Assembly: GCF_022549675.1 (NCBI RefSeq) | Contig: NZ_JAKZGR010000002.1 | Coordinates: forward strand, 62,001-126,000 | Direction: 5' to 3' | Source: Belliella kenyensis | GTDB lineage: Bacteria > Bacteroidota > Bacteroidia > Cytophagales > Cyclobacteriaceae | Length of the DNA stretch: 64,000 nucleotides | Shown: piece by piece, positions 52,128 to 60,921 of the stretch | Numbering within the stretch: position 1 is the stretch's first letter | How the letters are laid out: the number at the start of each line of letters is the position of its first letter | Program-made: the position numbers and the translations under genes | Notes under the pieces: generated by a model | Databases searched by the model: none | Seen by the model: the letters and a program-made list of their open reading frames with translations, nothing else | What the model was told of the DNA's origin: nothing

Positions 52128-53249
52128 ATGTTAAGCTACTGGGAAAAGGAGTATTTGATAAATTATGATTTGATCATTATCGGTAGTGGGATAGTAGGCA
52201 TGTCCACAGCGATTTGGTACAAAGAAAAATATCCCAATTCGGCTGTTTTAATATTAGAAAGAGGATTGCTTCCGAGCGGTGCTAGTACAAGAAATGCAGG
52301 ATTTGCATGTTTTGGTAGCTTGACAGAGTTGATTGATGATTTGAAAGTGATGAGTGAAAGTGAAGTTCGGGCTCTGGTCAAGAGAAGATATGATGGTCTT
52401 TGCGCCATGAGGTCATACTTTGGAGACAACCGTATCGGTTATAATCATACAGGTGGATATGAACTTATTTGTGAAGGAGAAGAGGCTATTCTAGATCATA
52501 TTCCCACAATCAATGCACTTCTCAGGCCTATATTCATGGAGGATGTTTTTGAACAAGTGGACGAGATTGAAGACATGGGGTTTGGAAAGCAGGTAGTAAG
52601 GCTGGTGAAAAATAAATTCGAGGGTGAACTAGAGACGGGAAAATACATTGATTCTTTACTAAATACTTGCCAACTTAAAGATATAAGAATCATAACAGGG
52701 GCGGATGTAATTGAAGTTGAACCAAAGGTTTTGGTTAAAGATCCGCTTGGAGGATCGCCGATAGCCTTTTTATCAAAAAAAGTAGCTGTGTGTACCAATG
52801 CCTTTACAAAAAGATTTTTTCCAGAGTTAGATATTGATCCGGGCAGAGGGATGATTATGGTGAGCAACACGCTGGCAGATCAAATACCTTGGTCAGGATC
52901 ATTTCACTACGATAAGGGTTTTGTCTATTTTAGAAAAGTTGGGCAAAACAGGTTGCTTGTTGGTGGAGGAAGAAACGTTGACATTGAAGGTGAGCAGACG
53001 ACATTATTTGGTATCAACCCTAAAATCAAAACATATTTACAGGCATTGATTCATGAAGTAATTTTGCCAAAGCAAGAGATTACTATTGAGTTTGAATGGT
53101 CTGGGATCATGGCTTTTGGGAACACGAAAGAGCCTATCGTAAAAAAAATATCTGATAGATTGAGTGTGGCTGTGCGACTTGGCGGAATGGGTGTAGCTAT
53201 AGGGTGGGAGTTAGGCAGGTCTTTATCTGGTTCTTTTAGTGAAGGATAA
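52128..53249 (+). CDS. FAD-dependent oxidoreductase (DAO family)
   Basis: 373-aa flavoprotein. The dinucleotide-binding motif is IIIGSGIVGMSTAIWY (about 17-32) with the adenosine-binding Glu in VLILERG, and GASTRNAGFACFGS matches the DAO/GlpO signature. The C-terminal VRLGGMGVAIGWELG binds flavin as in glycine/D-amino-acid oxidases. Oxidises a C-N or C-OH substrate that I cannot specify. It is the first of three same-strand genes (52 bp to NhaC, which overlaps an exonuclease gene), possibly co-transcribed. Confidence 0.83.
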   Translation: MLSYWEKEYLINYDLIIIGSGIVGMSTAIWYKEKYPNSAVLILERGLLPSGASTRNAGFACFGSLTELIDDLKVMSESEVRALVKRRYDGLCAMRSYFGDNRIGYNHTGGYELICEGEEAILDHIPTINALLRPIFMEDVFEQVDEIEDMGFGKQVVRLVKNKFEGELETGKYIDSLLNTCQLKDIRIITGADVIEVEPKVLVKDPLGGSPIAFLSKKVAVCTNAFTKRFFPELDIDPGRGMIMVSNTLADQIPWSGSFHYDKGFVYFRKVGQNRLLVGGGRNVDIEGEQTTLFGINPKIKTYLQALIHEVILPKQEITIEFEWSGIMAFGNTKEPIVKKISDRLSVAVRLGGMGVAIGWELGRSLSGSFSEG

Positions 53250-53301
53250 TTTGCAAAATTTTATTAATTTCAAACTTTATATGAATTCCAAAAAATATTG
53301 A

Positions 53302-54783
53302 ATGGTAAAGACGCGTAAAGAACCCAGCCTAATAGAGGCTATGGTACCGATTTTATTTTTGATCATACTGCTAGTAATCAACATTAGTATTTTCGGCACG
53401 GATGGACTTGAAGGGTCCAATCAGATTGTTTTGATAATTTCATCTGCTATAGCCGCATTGATAGCTGTATTCAGATTGAGAATCAAATGGGAAATTCTTC
53501 AAGATGGGATTGTTAAGAGTATCAGTTCAGCCATGTCAAGTATTTTGATTTTGTTGCTTATTGGGGCTTTGGCAGGTACATGGATGCTTAGTGGGATTGT
53601 ACCAGCCATGATCTATTATGGACTTCAAGTGCTGAATCCTACCATATTTTTGATTGCAGCATGTATAGTCAGTGCCGTAGTGTCTATAGCCACTGGGAGC
53701 AGTTGGACTACAGTAGCTACGGTAGGAGTTGCGCTTTTGGGGATAGGAAAAGCATTGGGTTTTAGTGAAGGAATCATTGCAGGAGCAATTATATCTGGAG
53801 CGTATTTTGGTGACAAGATGTCTCCACTTTCGGATACTACTAACCTGGCTCCTGCAATGGCAGGCACAGATTTGTTTACGCATATTAGACACATGACAAA
53901 GACCACAATACCATCGATTCTGATCACATTGGTGATTTTTGGGGTTATAGGCTTTACCTCTGGGGCTCAAGGATCAGTAGAGCAAGTAAAGGGGATCTCG
54001 AGTGTTATTTTAGAAAAATTCAATATAAACGGTTGGCTTTTTATAGTTCCAGCAGTTGTGTTAGTCTTAATTGTGAAGAAAGTACCAGCTGTTCCTGCAT
54101 TGCTGGCTGGTGCCTTACTGGGAGGATTGTTTGCAGTTATTTTTCAGCCACAGATCATCTATTTGATAGCAGCAGAAGAATCAACTAGCTATGCTTACAG
54201 TAGTTTCAAAGCGGTGATGATGGCGTTGTATGGAGAGATTAGCGTCGTGACTTCCAATGATGTAGTGAATGAACTCCTCATCACGGGAGGAATGGCGGGC
54301 ATGCTTAATACTATTTGGTTGATTATTTGTGCGATGATTTTTGGTGGAATTATGGAAGAGAGTAAGATGCTGGCTGTATTGGCAGAGGCTGTGATCAAGA
54401 AAGTTCATTCCATAGGTTCTTTGGTAGCTTCTACTGCTGCTACTTGTATGTTTTTTAACGTGACTACCTCTGATCAATATTTAGCTATTTTGGTTCCAGG
54501 AAGAATGTATGCCGATATTTACAGAAAGCGAGGTTTGAAACCAGAGAATCTAAGTCGAACCTTAGAAGATAGTGCAACGGTGACTTCAGTGTTGGTGCCT
54601 TGGAATACCTGTGGTGCGACTCAAGCTTCAGTATTAGGAGTAGCTACCTTAACTTATGCACCGTATTGTTTCTTCAATATAATCAGTCCCTTCATGACTA
54701 TCATGTACGGATACTTCAAGCTCGGGATCAATTTCTACAATGAAGAAGAAATGGAAGAAATAAAAAAAGAATTTGCAGGATGA
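53302..54783 (+). CDS. nhaC: NhaC-family Na+/H+ antiporter
   Basis: 493-aa inner-membrane antiporter with about 11-12 helices. Family motifs: TGSSWTTVATVGVALLGIG, GAIISGAYFGDKMSPLSDTT (the conserved Asp/Thr set of the ion path, about 162-185) and TTSDQYLAILVPGRMY with VPWNTCGATQASVLG in the second half. Exports Na+ in exchange for protons. Its last 4 nt (ATGA) overlap the following exonuclease gene, indicating translational coupling between functionally unrelated proteins. Confidence 0.9.
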   Translation: MVKTRKEPSLIEAMVPILFLIILLVINISIFGTDGLEGSNQIVLIISSAIAALIAVFRLRIKWEILQDGIVKSISSAMSSILILLLIGALAGTWMLSGIVPAMIYYGLQVLNPTIFLIAACIVSAVVSIATGSSWTTVATVGVALLGIGKALGFSEGIIAGAIISGAYFGDKMSPLSDTTNLAPAMAGTDLFTHIRHMTKTTIPSILITLVIFGVIGFTSGAQGSVEQVKGISSVILEKFNINGWLFIVPAVVLVLIVKKVPAVPALLAGALLGGLFAVIFQPQIIYLIAAEESTSYAYSSFKAVMMALYGEISVVTSNDVVNELLITGGMAGMLNTIWLIICAMIFGGIMEESKMLAVLAEAVIKKVHSIGSLVASTAATCMFFNVTTSDQYLAILVPGRMYADIYRKRGLKPENLSRTLEDSATVTSVLVPWNTCGATQASVLGVATLTYAPYCFFNIISPFMTIMYGYFKLGINFYNEEEMEEIKKEFAG

Positions 54784-55382
54784 TTCAGAAAAGTATAACC
54801 AAAGAAGAGGTTAATGGCTTACCCCTTGGTCAATTTGAAGGTGATATTGTATTAGTAGATTCATTGGAGTTGGTAGAGGAAGCAGTTGAGGATCTGTATT
54901 GCCAAGAATTTATTGGATTTGATACCGAGACTAAACCCGCTTTTAAGAAAGGTGTTCATCATCATGTGGCTTTGTTACAATTGGCTACCCCTGATGTGGC
55001 CTATTTATTTAGGTTGAATGAAATCCAACTGCCAAGATCAGTTCAAGATATCATGGAAGATGCGAATATTTTGAAAGTGGGTGCCGCAGTTTTAGACGAT
55101 TTAAGAGCATTAAAAAAACTATCTCCGAGCTTTAAGCCTGCTGGATTTTTTGACCTAAATGATGAATTGAAAAAAGTTGGCTTTGAAAATATTGGTGTTA
55201 GAAATTTAGCTGCTATGGTACTCCAATTTAGAGTTTCGAAATCAGAGCAAGTTTCCAATTGGGAGGCCCTAGACCTTTCAGAAAAGCAGAGACTTTATGC
55301 CGCCACAGATGCTTGGGTTTGTCTAGAAATCTATAAAAAACTTCAATTTGGGGGCTACTTGGATGACTTATTCAATCGATAA
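54780..55382 (+). CDS. 3'-5' exonuclease (RNase D-like DEDDy domain)
   Basis: 200-aa stand-alone exonuclease domain. The three Exo motifs are present: FIGFDTETKPAF (Asp, Glu; about 41-52), VGAAVLDDLRALKKL (Asp; about 101-115) and YAATDAWVCLEIY with Tyr-x-x-x-Asp (about 174-180). There is no HRDC domain, so it is not full RNase D. It should trim nucleic acid 3' ends with two metal ions; substrate unknown. Overlaps nhaC by 4 nt at its start and the convergent YigZ gene by 11 bp at its end. Confidence 0.88.
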   Translation: MIQKSITKEEVNGLPLGQFEGDIVLVDSLELVEEAVEDLYCQEFIGFDTETKPAFKKGVHHHVALLQLATPDVAYLFRLNEIQLPRSVQDIMEDANILKVGAAVLDDLRALKKLSPSFKPAGFFDLNDELKKVGFENIGVRNLAAMVLQFRVSKSEQVSNWEALDLSEKQRLYAATDAWVCLEIYKKLQFGGYLDDLFNR

Positions 55383-55968
55383 GTATGACTAGGTCCAAAT
55401 CTTCTATTTTACTCTCAAATTGATCGATTAGTTTCTTTCTTACTCCTAATGTTAGGAGGCAAGTATTGTCAAAATGTTGGTCCAAAATGTCTAATTCCAA
55501 TTCCTTGACAAGTTTCATTACATCATTCATAGCAATGTAATCAAACTGGAGCTTATATTTTGATTTGACGATTTCTTCTATGATTTCGTTGTTTGAAATT
55601 GCCTCAGCTGCTGCTGTTTTGTATGCAGAAACAAGCCCTCCCACACCAAGCTTGGTACCTCCAAAGTACCTAATGACCACTATCAAAGTATTTGTGAGTT
55701 GGTTAGATCTTATTTGTCCTAGAATTGGATCACCGGCGGAATGATTTGGTTCACCGTCATCATTGGCCCTGAATTTCTCCTGCTCTGACCCTATAATGTA
55801 AGCGTAGCAATGATGTCTCGCATCATAGTATTGTTTTTTTAGTGTTTCCAAATGCTCTTTGATCTCATCTTCATCTGAAACTGGAAATGCAAAAGATAGG
55901 AACTTACTTCCTTTTTCTTTGTAAAGTCCTTCAGAAGTATGTGATAAGGTAAGATACGTGTCTTTCAT
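55372..55968 (-). CDS. yigZ: YigZ/IMPACT family protein
   Basis: 198-aa protein of the YigZ (UPF0029/IMPACT) family. Signature residues: KGSKFLSFAFPV, HHCYAYIIG, DDGEPNHSAGDPILGQI and VIRYFGGTKLGVGGL in the N-terminal domain, and a ferredoxin-like C-terminal domain (about 140-198). Likely cytoplasmic, with a role linked to translation or stress as for IMPACT, but not biochemically defined. Its 3' end overlaps the exonuclease gene on the other strand by 11 bp. Confidence 0.9.
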   Translation of the reverse strand: MKDTYLTLSHTSEGLYKEKGSKFLSFAFPVSDEDEIKEHLETLKKQYYDARHHCYAYIIGSEQEKFRANDDGEPNHSAGDPILGQIRSNQLTNTLIVVIRYFGGTKLGVGGLVSAYKTAAAEAISNNEIIEEIVKSKYKLQFDYIAMNDVMKLVKELELDILDQHFDNTCLLTLGVRKKLIDQFESKIEDLDLVILID

Positions 55969-56190
55969 TTTGATTTCCAGATTTCAAAATAGGTATAAAT
56001 GCAGCTTTCGGTGTCTAAAGGCAATATTGATTTTAATTAGCTTTGATATTCCTGAATATTGATATGGTAACTGATTTTGCAAATGAATCGATACCACTGA
56101 CTAATCTGCGTAAATTCAAATCTCAAAATTAACAAAATAGCAATCTCCCATGTCCTCAAGTGTAAATTTTTCTCTTAAATTTGAAAGTCT

Positions 56191-56592
56191 ATGAATAATT
56201 TTATATTTCCTAAACTGATAAGTTTTGATGGTCATGCTAGACCAGATGGACAAATTCGGTTTATGAGTTCTACTGATGAATTTGACTTTGATGTCAAAAG
56301 GGTGTTCTGGATCAGCGATGTGCCAGAAGGTAGCTTAAGGGGTGTCCATGCGCATAAGAAAGAAGTACAACTTTTGATAGCCATGTCGGGTGTTTTGATA
56401 GTTGAGTTGGAAGGAAAGATGGGGGACAGGTCTCGCTTTGTATTGGACAGTCCATCCAAAGGTCTGATTATTCCAGCCATGTATTGGTCTTCTGTAGAAT
56501 TTGGAGAGCAAGCCATTCTATTGGGAATGGGGAATATGGGGTTTGATGAAGAAGATTATATCAGAGATAGGGATGAGTTTGATCAAGCTTGA
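56191..56592 (+). CDS. FdtA/QdtA-type sugar 3,4-ketoisomerase
   Basis: 133-aa cupin of the WxcM/FdtA family, which isomerise dTDP-4-keto-6-deoxyglucose to the 3-keto sugar on the way to aminodeoxy sugars of surface glycans. Family features: RVFWISDVPEGSLRGVHAH with the catalytic His pair, LLIAMSGVLIVEL, LIIPAMYWSSVEF and FDEEDYIRDRDEF at the C-terminus. The following two genes, an acyltransferase-like and a glycosyltransferase gene, overlap it in a compact cassette; the matching aminotransferase is not in the window, so the product may act in a pathway encoded elsewhere. Confidence 0.83.
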   Translation: MNNFIFPKLISFDGHARPDGQIRFMSSTDEFDFDVKRVFWISDVPEGSLRGVHAHKKEVQLLIAMSGVLIVELEGKMGDRSRFVLDSPSKGLIIPAMYWSSVEFGEQAILLGMGNMGFDEEDYIRDRDEFDQA

Positions 56593-57517
56593 GCAAAAGT
56601 GGAATGATAGTCATTCCTTTTTGATAAAAGAAACAGAAGGGGAACAGCATGATTATTTTTTACAAGCATTTGATGCCTCTGATACCAAATTACTACTTGA
56701 AGCATCTATAATCAAAAAAGGCAATTGTTTGGCATTAATTACTTTTTCTATCAATGAGGCAAAAGAAGCATCCTCTTTACCTCAGTCACCTTTTGGTGGA
56801 TTATGGTCAATGGGTAAAATTGAATCTGAGAGTTTATTGGGATTTATAGAGTTTGTCACTAGTAGTCTACGAAACTTGGGGATTTCCAAAATTTCAATCA
56901 TTCAAGCTCCTAGTTCGTATGAAAAATGCTCTGCACTATTTACTTATTTATTGTTTAAGTCGAATTTTCAACTTGAAAAAGTGCTGAGTCATCAGCTGAT
57001 GAAAAGTAAAAAGCTAATCAAAAAATGGGTAGAGAGCCATTATCCAAAGCTCAATAAAAAAGCTAAAGAAAACGCTTACAATGTGAAAATGGGTAATATT
57101 CAAAGTTTTTCTTTTTTGGACGAAATCGCATCTTGGAAAGAGGATAGAGGGCATATGCCACACAAGGATTTAGACAGATTAATATTACAAGTATCTAACT
57201 TTCCTGAGCGTTATTTTGTAATTACGATCATACATGAAGGTAAGTCAGTAGCGCATGCTTTGGCAGTGAAGCTTACCCAAGATGTCTTATACTACTTTTA
57301 TTCTGCTATCAATCCTAAAAATCAACTAAATCTAACGGGAAAATTGCTAATAGCAAATCTGATAAAGTTAGCTTATGAGCAAAAGGTGAGTTTACTGGAT
57401 TTCGGGTCTTCAGAAGTCAATGAATTGATCAATCACAAATTGATGTTTTTCAAATCCAACTATGCTGAGGCTTATGAGAACAGAGAGACATGGGTCAAAG
57501 TATTGAGTCATGAGTGA
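56573..57517 (+). CDS. GNAT/FemAB-like acyltransferase, putative
   Basis: 314-aa protein. The frame opens at 56501, inside the FdtA-like gene; the ATG at 56573 (MSLIKLEQKW) gives a sensible start with 20 nt overlap. The C-terminal half (about 150-310) looks like an acetyltransferase fold: ESHYPKLNKKAKENAYNV, FVITIIHEGKSVAHALAVKL, YYFYSAINPKNQLNLTGKLL (acyl-CoA-loop position) and LLDFGSSEVNELINHKLMFF, similar to GNAT_6/FemAB proteins found in glycan clusters. Probably acylates an amino sugar; evidence is pattern-level only. It overlaps the GT2 gene by 8 nt. Confidence 0.55.
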   Translation: MSLIKLEQKWNDSHSFLIKETEGEQHDYFLQAFDASDTKLLLEASIIKKGNCLALITFSINEAKEASSLPQSPFGGLWSMGKIESESLLGFIEFVTSSLRNLGISKISIIQAPSSYEKCSALFTYLLFKSNFQLEKVLSHQLMKSKKLIKKWVESHYPKLNKKAKENAYNVKMGNIQSFSFLDEIASWKEDRGHMPHKDLDRLILQVSNFPERYFVITIIHEGKSVAHALAVKLTQDVLYYFYSAINPKNQLNLTGKLLIANLIKLAYEQKVSLLDFGSSEVNELINHKLMFFKSNYAEAYENRETWVKVLSHE

Positions 57518-58487
57518 TCAAGCACTTGTCTCTATCATATGCACTGTTTTCAACCAAGAAAAATATGTGGCGCATACATTGGATTCTGTCATAAGCCAAG
57601 GATATGAGAATTTCGAATTGATCATCATCGATAATGGTAGCAAGGATGATTCGAGGAGGATTGTGCTGGAGTGGATTGAAAGCCAAAAACAGGGGGGGAT
57701 TGAATTTATACCTATTGACCTGACTCTTGGTTATTGTAAGGCTTTTAACATTGGCCTATTTTCTTCTCAAGGGGAGTATGTCGTAGACCTTTCTGGGGAT
57801 GATTTGATATGTCAAGGTCATTTAGAAAAGAGTATTGGAAAATTGCAAAGGTTCAAGAAGGCGGGATTTTGCTTTTCAGATTTGATACTTTTCGATGATA
57901 ATGGAAAGTGCAGCCCTTTTTATAGTGAAAAAGAGAAAGCGGATGTTATCATTGCAATAGAAAGTGGTGATGCATACAAAGCTGTGATAGAAGGAAATCC
58001 AATATCTGCCTCAACAGTAGTGTATGAGTCTGCAAAGCTCAAGGCCTTAGGAGGGTATGATGAGTCTCTTTCTTATGAAGACTTCGATATCTTAGTCAGA
58101 TTGACAAGAATCCATGAGGTAGTTTTTTCTGAGCATATTGGTATGAAAAAACGTATCCATCCCGAAGCTTTTTCTCAATTTCAATACCAGCCTAGAAACT
58201 CCAAAATGCTACCTTCCACAGTGAAAGTTTGTAAAAAAATCAGGTCAATGAACAAAACTATGGAGGAAAATCTGTCACTTAGAAAACGAATTTCATTTGA
58301 ACTAAAACATGCCTTCCTTTCTGCTAATTTCGAACCAGCTAGCGAATTGGCCGATTTACTCTTAGAGCTATATCCAGAAGATCTTCAAGCAAAATTGATA
58401 AAGCAGGCTCTAAAATATAGGATAGATTTTTCTTTTATTTATCCCACGATCACTTCAATGAGAGCTTTGGTGTCAAAATATTTTTGA
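57510..58487 (+). CDS. family 2 glycosyltransferase
   Basis: 325-aa GT-A enzyme with inverting GT2 features: VSIICTVFNQEKYVAHTLDS and LIIIDNGSKDDS at the nucleotide-binding site, DLSGDDLIC as the metal-binding DxD equivalent (about 95-100), SASTVVYESAKLKALGGYDE and YEDFDILVRL (catalytic Glu/Asp region, about 190-200). No transmembrane helix; cytoplasmic, acting on a membrane-bound glycan precursor. Third gene of the cassette with FdtA-like and acyltransferase-like genes. Its last 49 bp overlap the 3' end of the convergent M16 gene. Confidence 0.87.
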   Translation: MSDQALVSIICTVFNQEKYVAHTLDSVISQGYENFELIIIDNGSKDDSRRIVLEWIESQKQGGIEFIPIDLTLGYCKAFNIGLFSSQGEYVVDLSGDDLICQGHLEKSIGKLQRFKKAGFCFSDLILFDDNGKCSPFYSEKEKADVIIAIESGDAYKAVIEGNPISASTVVYESAKLKALGGYDESLSYEDFDILVRLTRIHEVVFSEHIGMKKRIHPEAFSQFQYQPRNSKMLPSTVKVCKKIRSMNKTMEENLSLRKRISFELKHAFLSANFEPASELADLLLELYPEDLQAKLIKQALKYRIDFSFIYPTITSMRALVSKYF

Positions 58488-59710
58488 GCCACTCGTTTTA
58501 TATCTTTCGCACTGAATTCTCTAATGTATGCTAGTTTTTTAGCATAGAAGTCCATGCTAAGACCCGACTGGTGCACAGCTTTAAACTTATTGATTAATTC
58601 AAATGGACTGCTAAATGTAGATAAAAAATTACCAATCATGTAGTTTCTTACTAGTTCCACTTCCTCTTCTGGTACCGATTCACTTTTTAGAATATCAATC
58701 TCTTTATAGATTTCTTCTATCACATCATGTACAAAAGACTTTTGTACATCGGCCATGATGACCCAATAGTCTGACTGCTTCAGTGAGCCTATAGTGCTAT
58801 ATATCCCGTAAGTATGTCCCTTGTCTTCGCGTATATTTTTGATCAATCTGGAGCCAAAGTAGCCACCTAAAATGGTATTGAAAATAGTGATTGGTAAATA
58901 GTCAACATGTGTTTTTGGGACAAGGTGAAAGCCAATTCGCAATGAAGACTGCAAAGCATCTTCTCTTAACTCATATTGCCTTTCCTGTGGCTTGTTTTCA
59001 AATTTTTCCGTTTCTTGAGGAATGAATGATACTGGGATTTTGCCAAGTGTTTCGGTAATAAGATCCATTTCAAATGCATCAAGATTTCCAGTCACAAATA
59101 TTTCAGGATTCACGAGGAGTGATTCTTTGTAATATTTGATCAGATCGTCTCTTTGGACATCTTCCACGTCGTTTTCATCAGCAATTTGTCCAAATGGATG
59201 ATCAGCACCAAAAAGTTGTTGTCTAAACAATTGACTAGCACTTACGGAAGTCTTTTCTTTTTGAATACTAATGTTTAGTGCTTTTTGAGATTTTCTCTTG
59301 GCAAGCTCTTTTTCAGGAAATGTAGCATCTGTGAGCAAGGATGCGAATATCGGGAACACCTTACCAAAATGTTTTTTTGTAGTAAGCAGGGCAATACTGT
59401 TGTGTTCAAAGCCAGGTGTCACATCAACTTCACTTGCAAAAAAGTCAAAAAAATCATCTATTTCACTGGCTGACATTCCCTCAGTGCCTTCCATCATCAT
59501 ATGAAGCGTGAAAAAGGAAGTTAATTTTTTCTCATTTTCAAAAGTGGAACGCTGTGCTTCTGTACAAATTTCTAACCTACAAGCATCAATTTCAGGAGTA
59601 GGCATAAAATACAAATGGACTCCGTTTGCCAGAGTCCTTTTTATTGGTGATGGAAGATTGATTTCCTGCGGTATCTGAAAGTCAGGAGCTTTACTTCTGT
59701 CTAATGTCAT
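58439..59710 (-). CDS. M16 peptidase-family protein, catalytically inactive type
   Basis: 423-aa protein with the two-domain M16B fold (LPSPIKRTLANGVHLYFMPT at the start; LRIGFHLVPKTHVDYLPITI and LGGYFGSRLIKNIREDKGHTYGIYS about 240-300, the R/Y pair of the C-domain). The zinc motif HxxEH is not present: the segment around residues 62-72 reads FFTLHMMMEGTEG, keeping only one His and lacking the catalytic Glu. Such subunits normally pair with an active M16 partner, which is not in this window. No signal peptide is seen. The start overlaps porV's stop (ATGA), placing it in the porU-porV operon. Confidence 0.82.
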   Translation of the reverse strand: MTLDRSKAPDFQIPQEINLPSPIKRTLANGVHLYFMPTPEIDACRLEICTEAQRSTFENEKKLTSFFTLHMMMEGTEGMSASEIDDFFDFFASEVDVTPGFEHNSIALLTTKKHFGKVFPIFASLLTDATFPEKELAKRKSQKALNISIQKEKTSVSASQLFRQQLFGADHPFGQIADENDVEDVQRDDLIKYYKESLLVNPEIFVTGNLDAFEMDLITETLGKIPVSFIPQETEKFENKPQERQYELREDALQSSLRIGFHLVPKTHVDYLPITIFNTILGGYFGSRLIKNIREDKGHTYGIYSTIGSLKQSDYWVIMADVQKSFVHDVIEEIYKEIDILKSESVPEEEVELVRNYMIGNFLSTFSSPFELINKFKAVHQSGLSMDFYAKKLAYIREFSAKDIKRVAQKYFDTKALIEVIVG

Positions 59711-60921
59711 CTGTTGAATATATTGTAGGCCAGTGAAATTCTCAGCGTTTCGGCGAGCGGATGGTTTTGTTCCATTGGAACCAAATAAGAGAAGTCGAAG
59801 CCAAGCATCTTATAGTTGAACCCTACCCCCATTGTGAAATATCTTCTTCCGCCTTTGTTGATGTTTTCATGGAAATACCCTGTTCTCAAAGCTAGTTTTT
59901 CATCATATAGGTATTCCATACCAAATGAAATCATGAATTCTTGTAACTCTTCGCTAAAACCTCCTGGAGCATCAGCAAATGAACCAAACATCCCAGCGAT
60001 AAGTGGTCTATTGGGATCTTTACCTTCTAAGACCTCAAGATCACCATTAGGATCAGTATATAGCGTACCATCTTCATTCCTTCTATATATCGGAGGTGTA
60101 GGGACCATTAACTTATTGAAGTCCAAAGCAAAAGTCAAAGAATTGTATTGATCAAATATAACTTTGTAGGATGTTCCTATTCTGAAATTCGTAGGGATAT
60201 AATCCAAGTCTTCTGAGCTATTGTAAGTTAACTTCGGACCTATATTCGAAATCATCGCGCCCCAGGACCAGACACCTTCTCTATTGCTAAAGAACACATC
60301 CTTTGTGTAATACAAGCCGACGTCAGTTCCTACCGATACACCGGGTCTGCTTTCAGATCCAGTTGAGGAGGAGATATTTCCTGATAAATTGGAATGAATG
60401 AATCTTGCGGATATACCCAAGCCCAGATTTTCTGAAAGTCTTCTCGAATACGTCCCGCCTATAGCAATATCTCTAGGTGTAAACTCTCCCAATTCCTCTC
60501 CTCTCTCATTGGTCAATTGGATGTCACCCATATTGAAATACCTCAGGTCAAATCCAAATGCAGAGTTTTCGTCGATTTTTTTATAACCAGTCAAGTAGCT
60601 TACAGACATATCATTCACTAACCTTCCAAGCCATGGTGAGTAAGAAAGGGAGAAACCCATGTCTTTCTCGATAAAAGCTAACTTACCGGCGTTCCAATGT
60701 GCCGAATTGGCATCAGGGGAGGTAGCTACACCGGCGTCACCCATGGCTGAATGTCTACTGTCTGGTGCAAAATTCAAAAATGGAACTGCTGTAGTGATTA
60801 CTCTACGATTTGGGTCTTGCCCAGCGATGATTGTAGAGTTTTGTGCCAAGACATTTGCCGAGGACAAGCATACCATTGATAAAAAAAATGGCTTGAATAA
60901 TTGGCTTATCGATATTTTCAT
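59707..60921 (-). CDS. porV: type IX secretion system outer-membrane protein PorV
   Basis: 404-aa FadL-like beta-barrel (also called LptO) that carries type IX substrates to the PorU sortase in the outer membrane. Signal peptide PFFLSMVCLSSANVLA is cleaved before QNS. Diagnostic N-terminal segment: TAVPFLNFAPDSRHSAMGDA, then GVATSPDANSAHWNAGKLAF and SYSPWLGRLVNDM. The C-terminus ends in alternating strands (FTMGVGFNYKMLGFDFSYL, LRISLAYNIF). Operon with porU upstream and the M16-like gene downstream, each with ATGA overlaps, as is common for porU-porV. Confidence 0.95.
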   Translation of the reverse strand: MKISISQLFKPFFLSMVCLSSANVLAQNSTIIAGQDPNRRVITTAVPFLNFAPDSRHSAMGDAGVATSPDANSAHWNAGKLAFIEKDMGFSLSYSPWLGRLVNDMSVSYLTGYKKIDENSAFGFDLRYFNMGDIQLTNERGEELGEFTPRDIAIGGTYSRRLSENLGLGISARFIHSNLSGNISSSTGSESRPGVSVGTDVGLYYTKDVFFSNREGVWSWGAMISNIGPKLTYNSSEDLDYIPTNFRIGTSYKVIFDQYNSLTFALDFNKLMVPTPPIYRRNEDGTLYTDPNGDLEVLEGKDPNRPLIAGMFGSFADAPGGFSEELQEFMISFGMEYLYDEKLALRTGYFHENINKGGRRYFTMGVGFNYKMLGFDFSYLVPMEQNHPLAETLRISLAYNIFNR

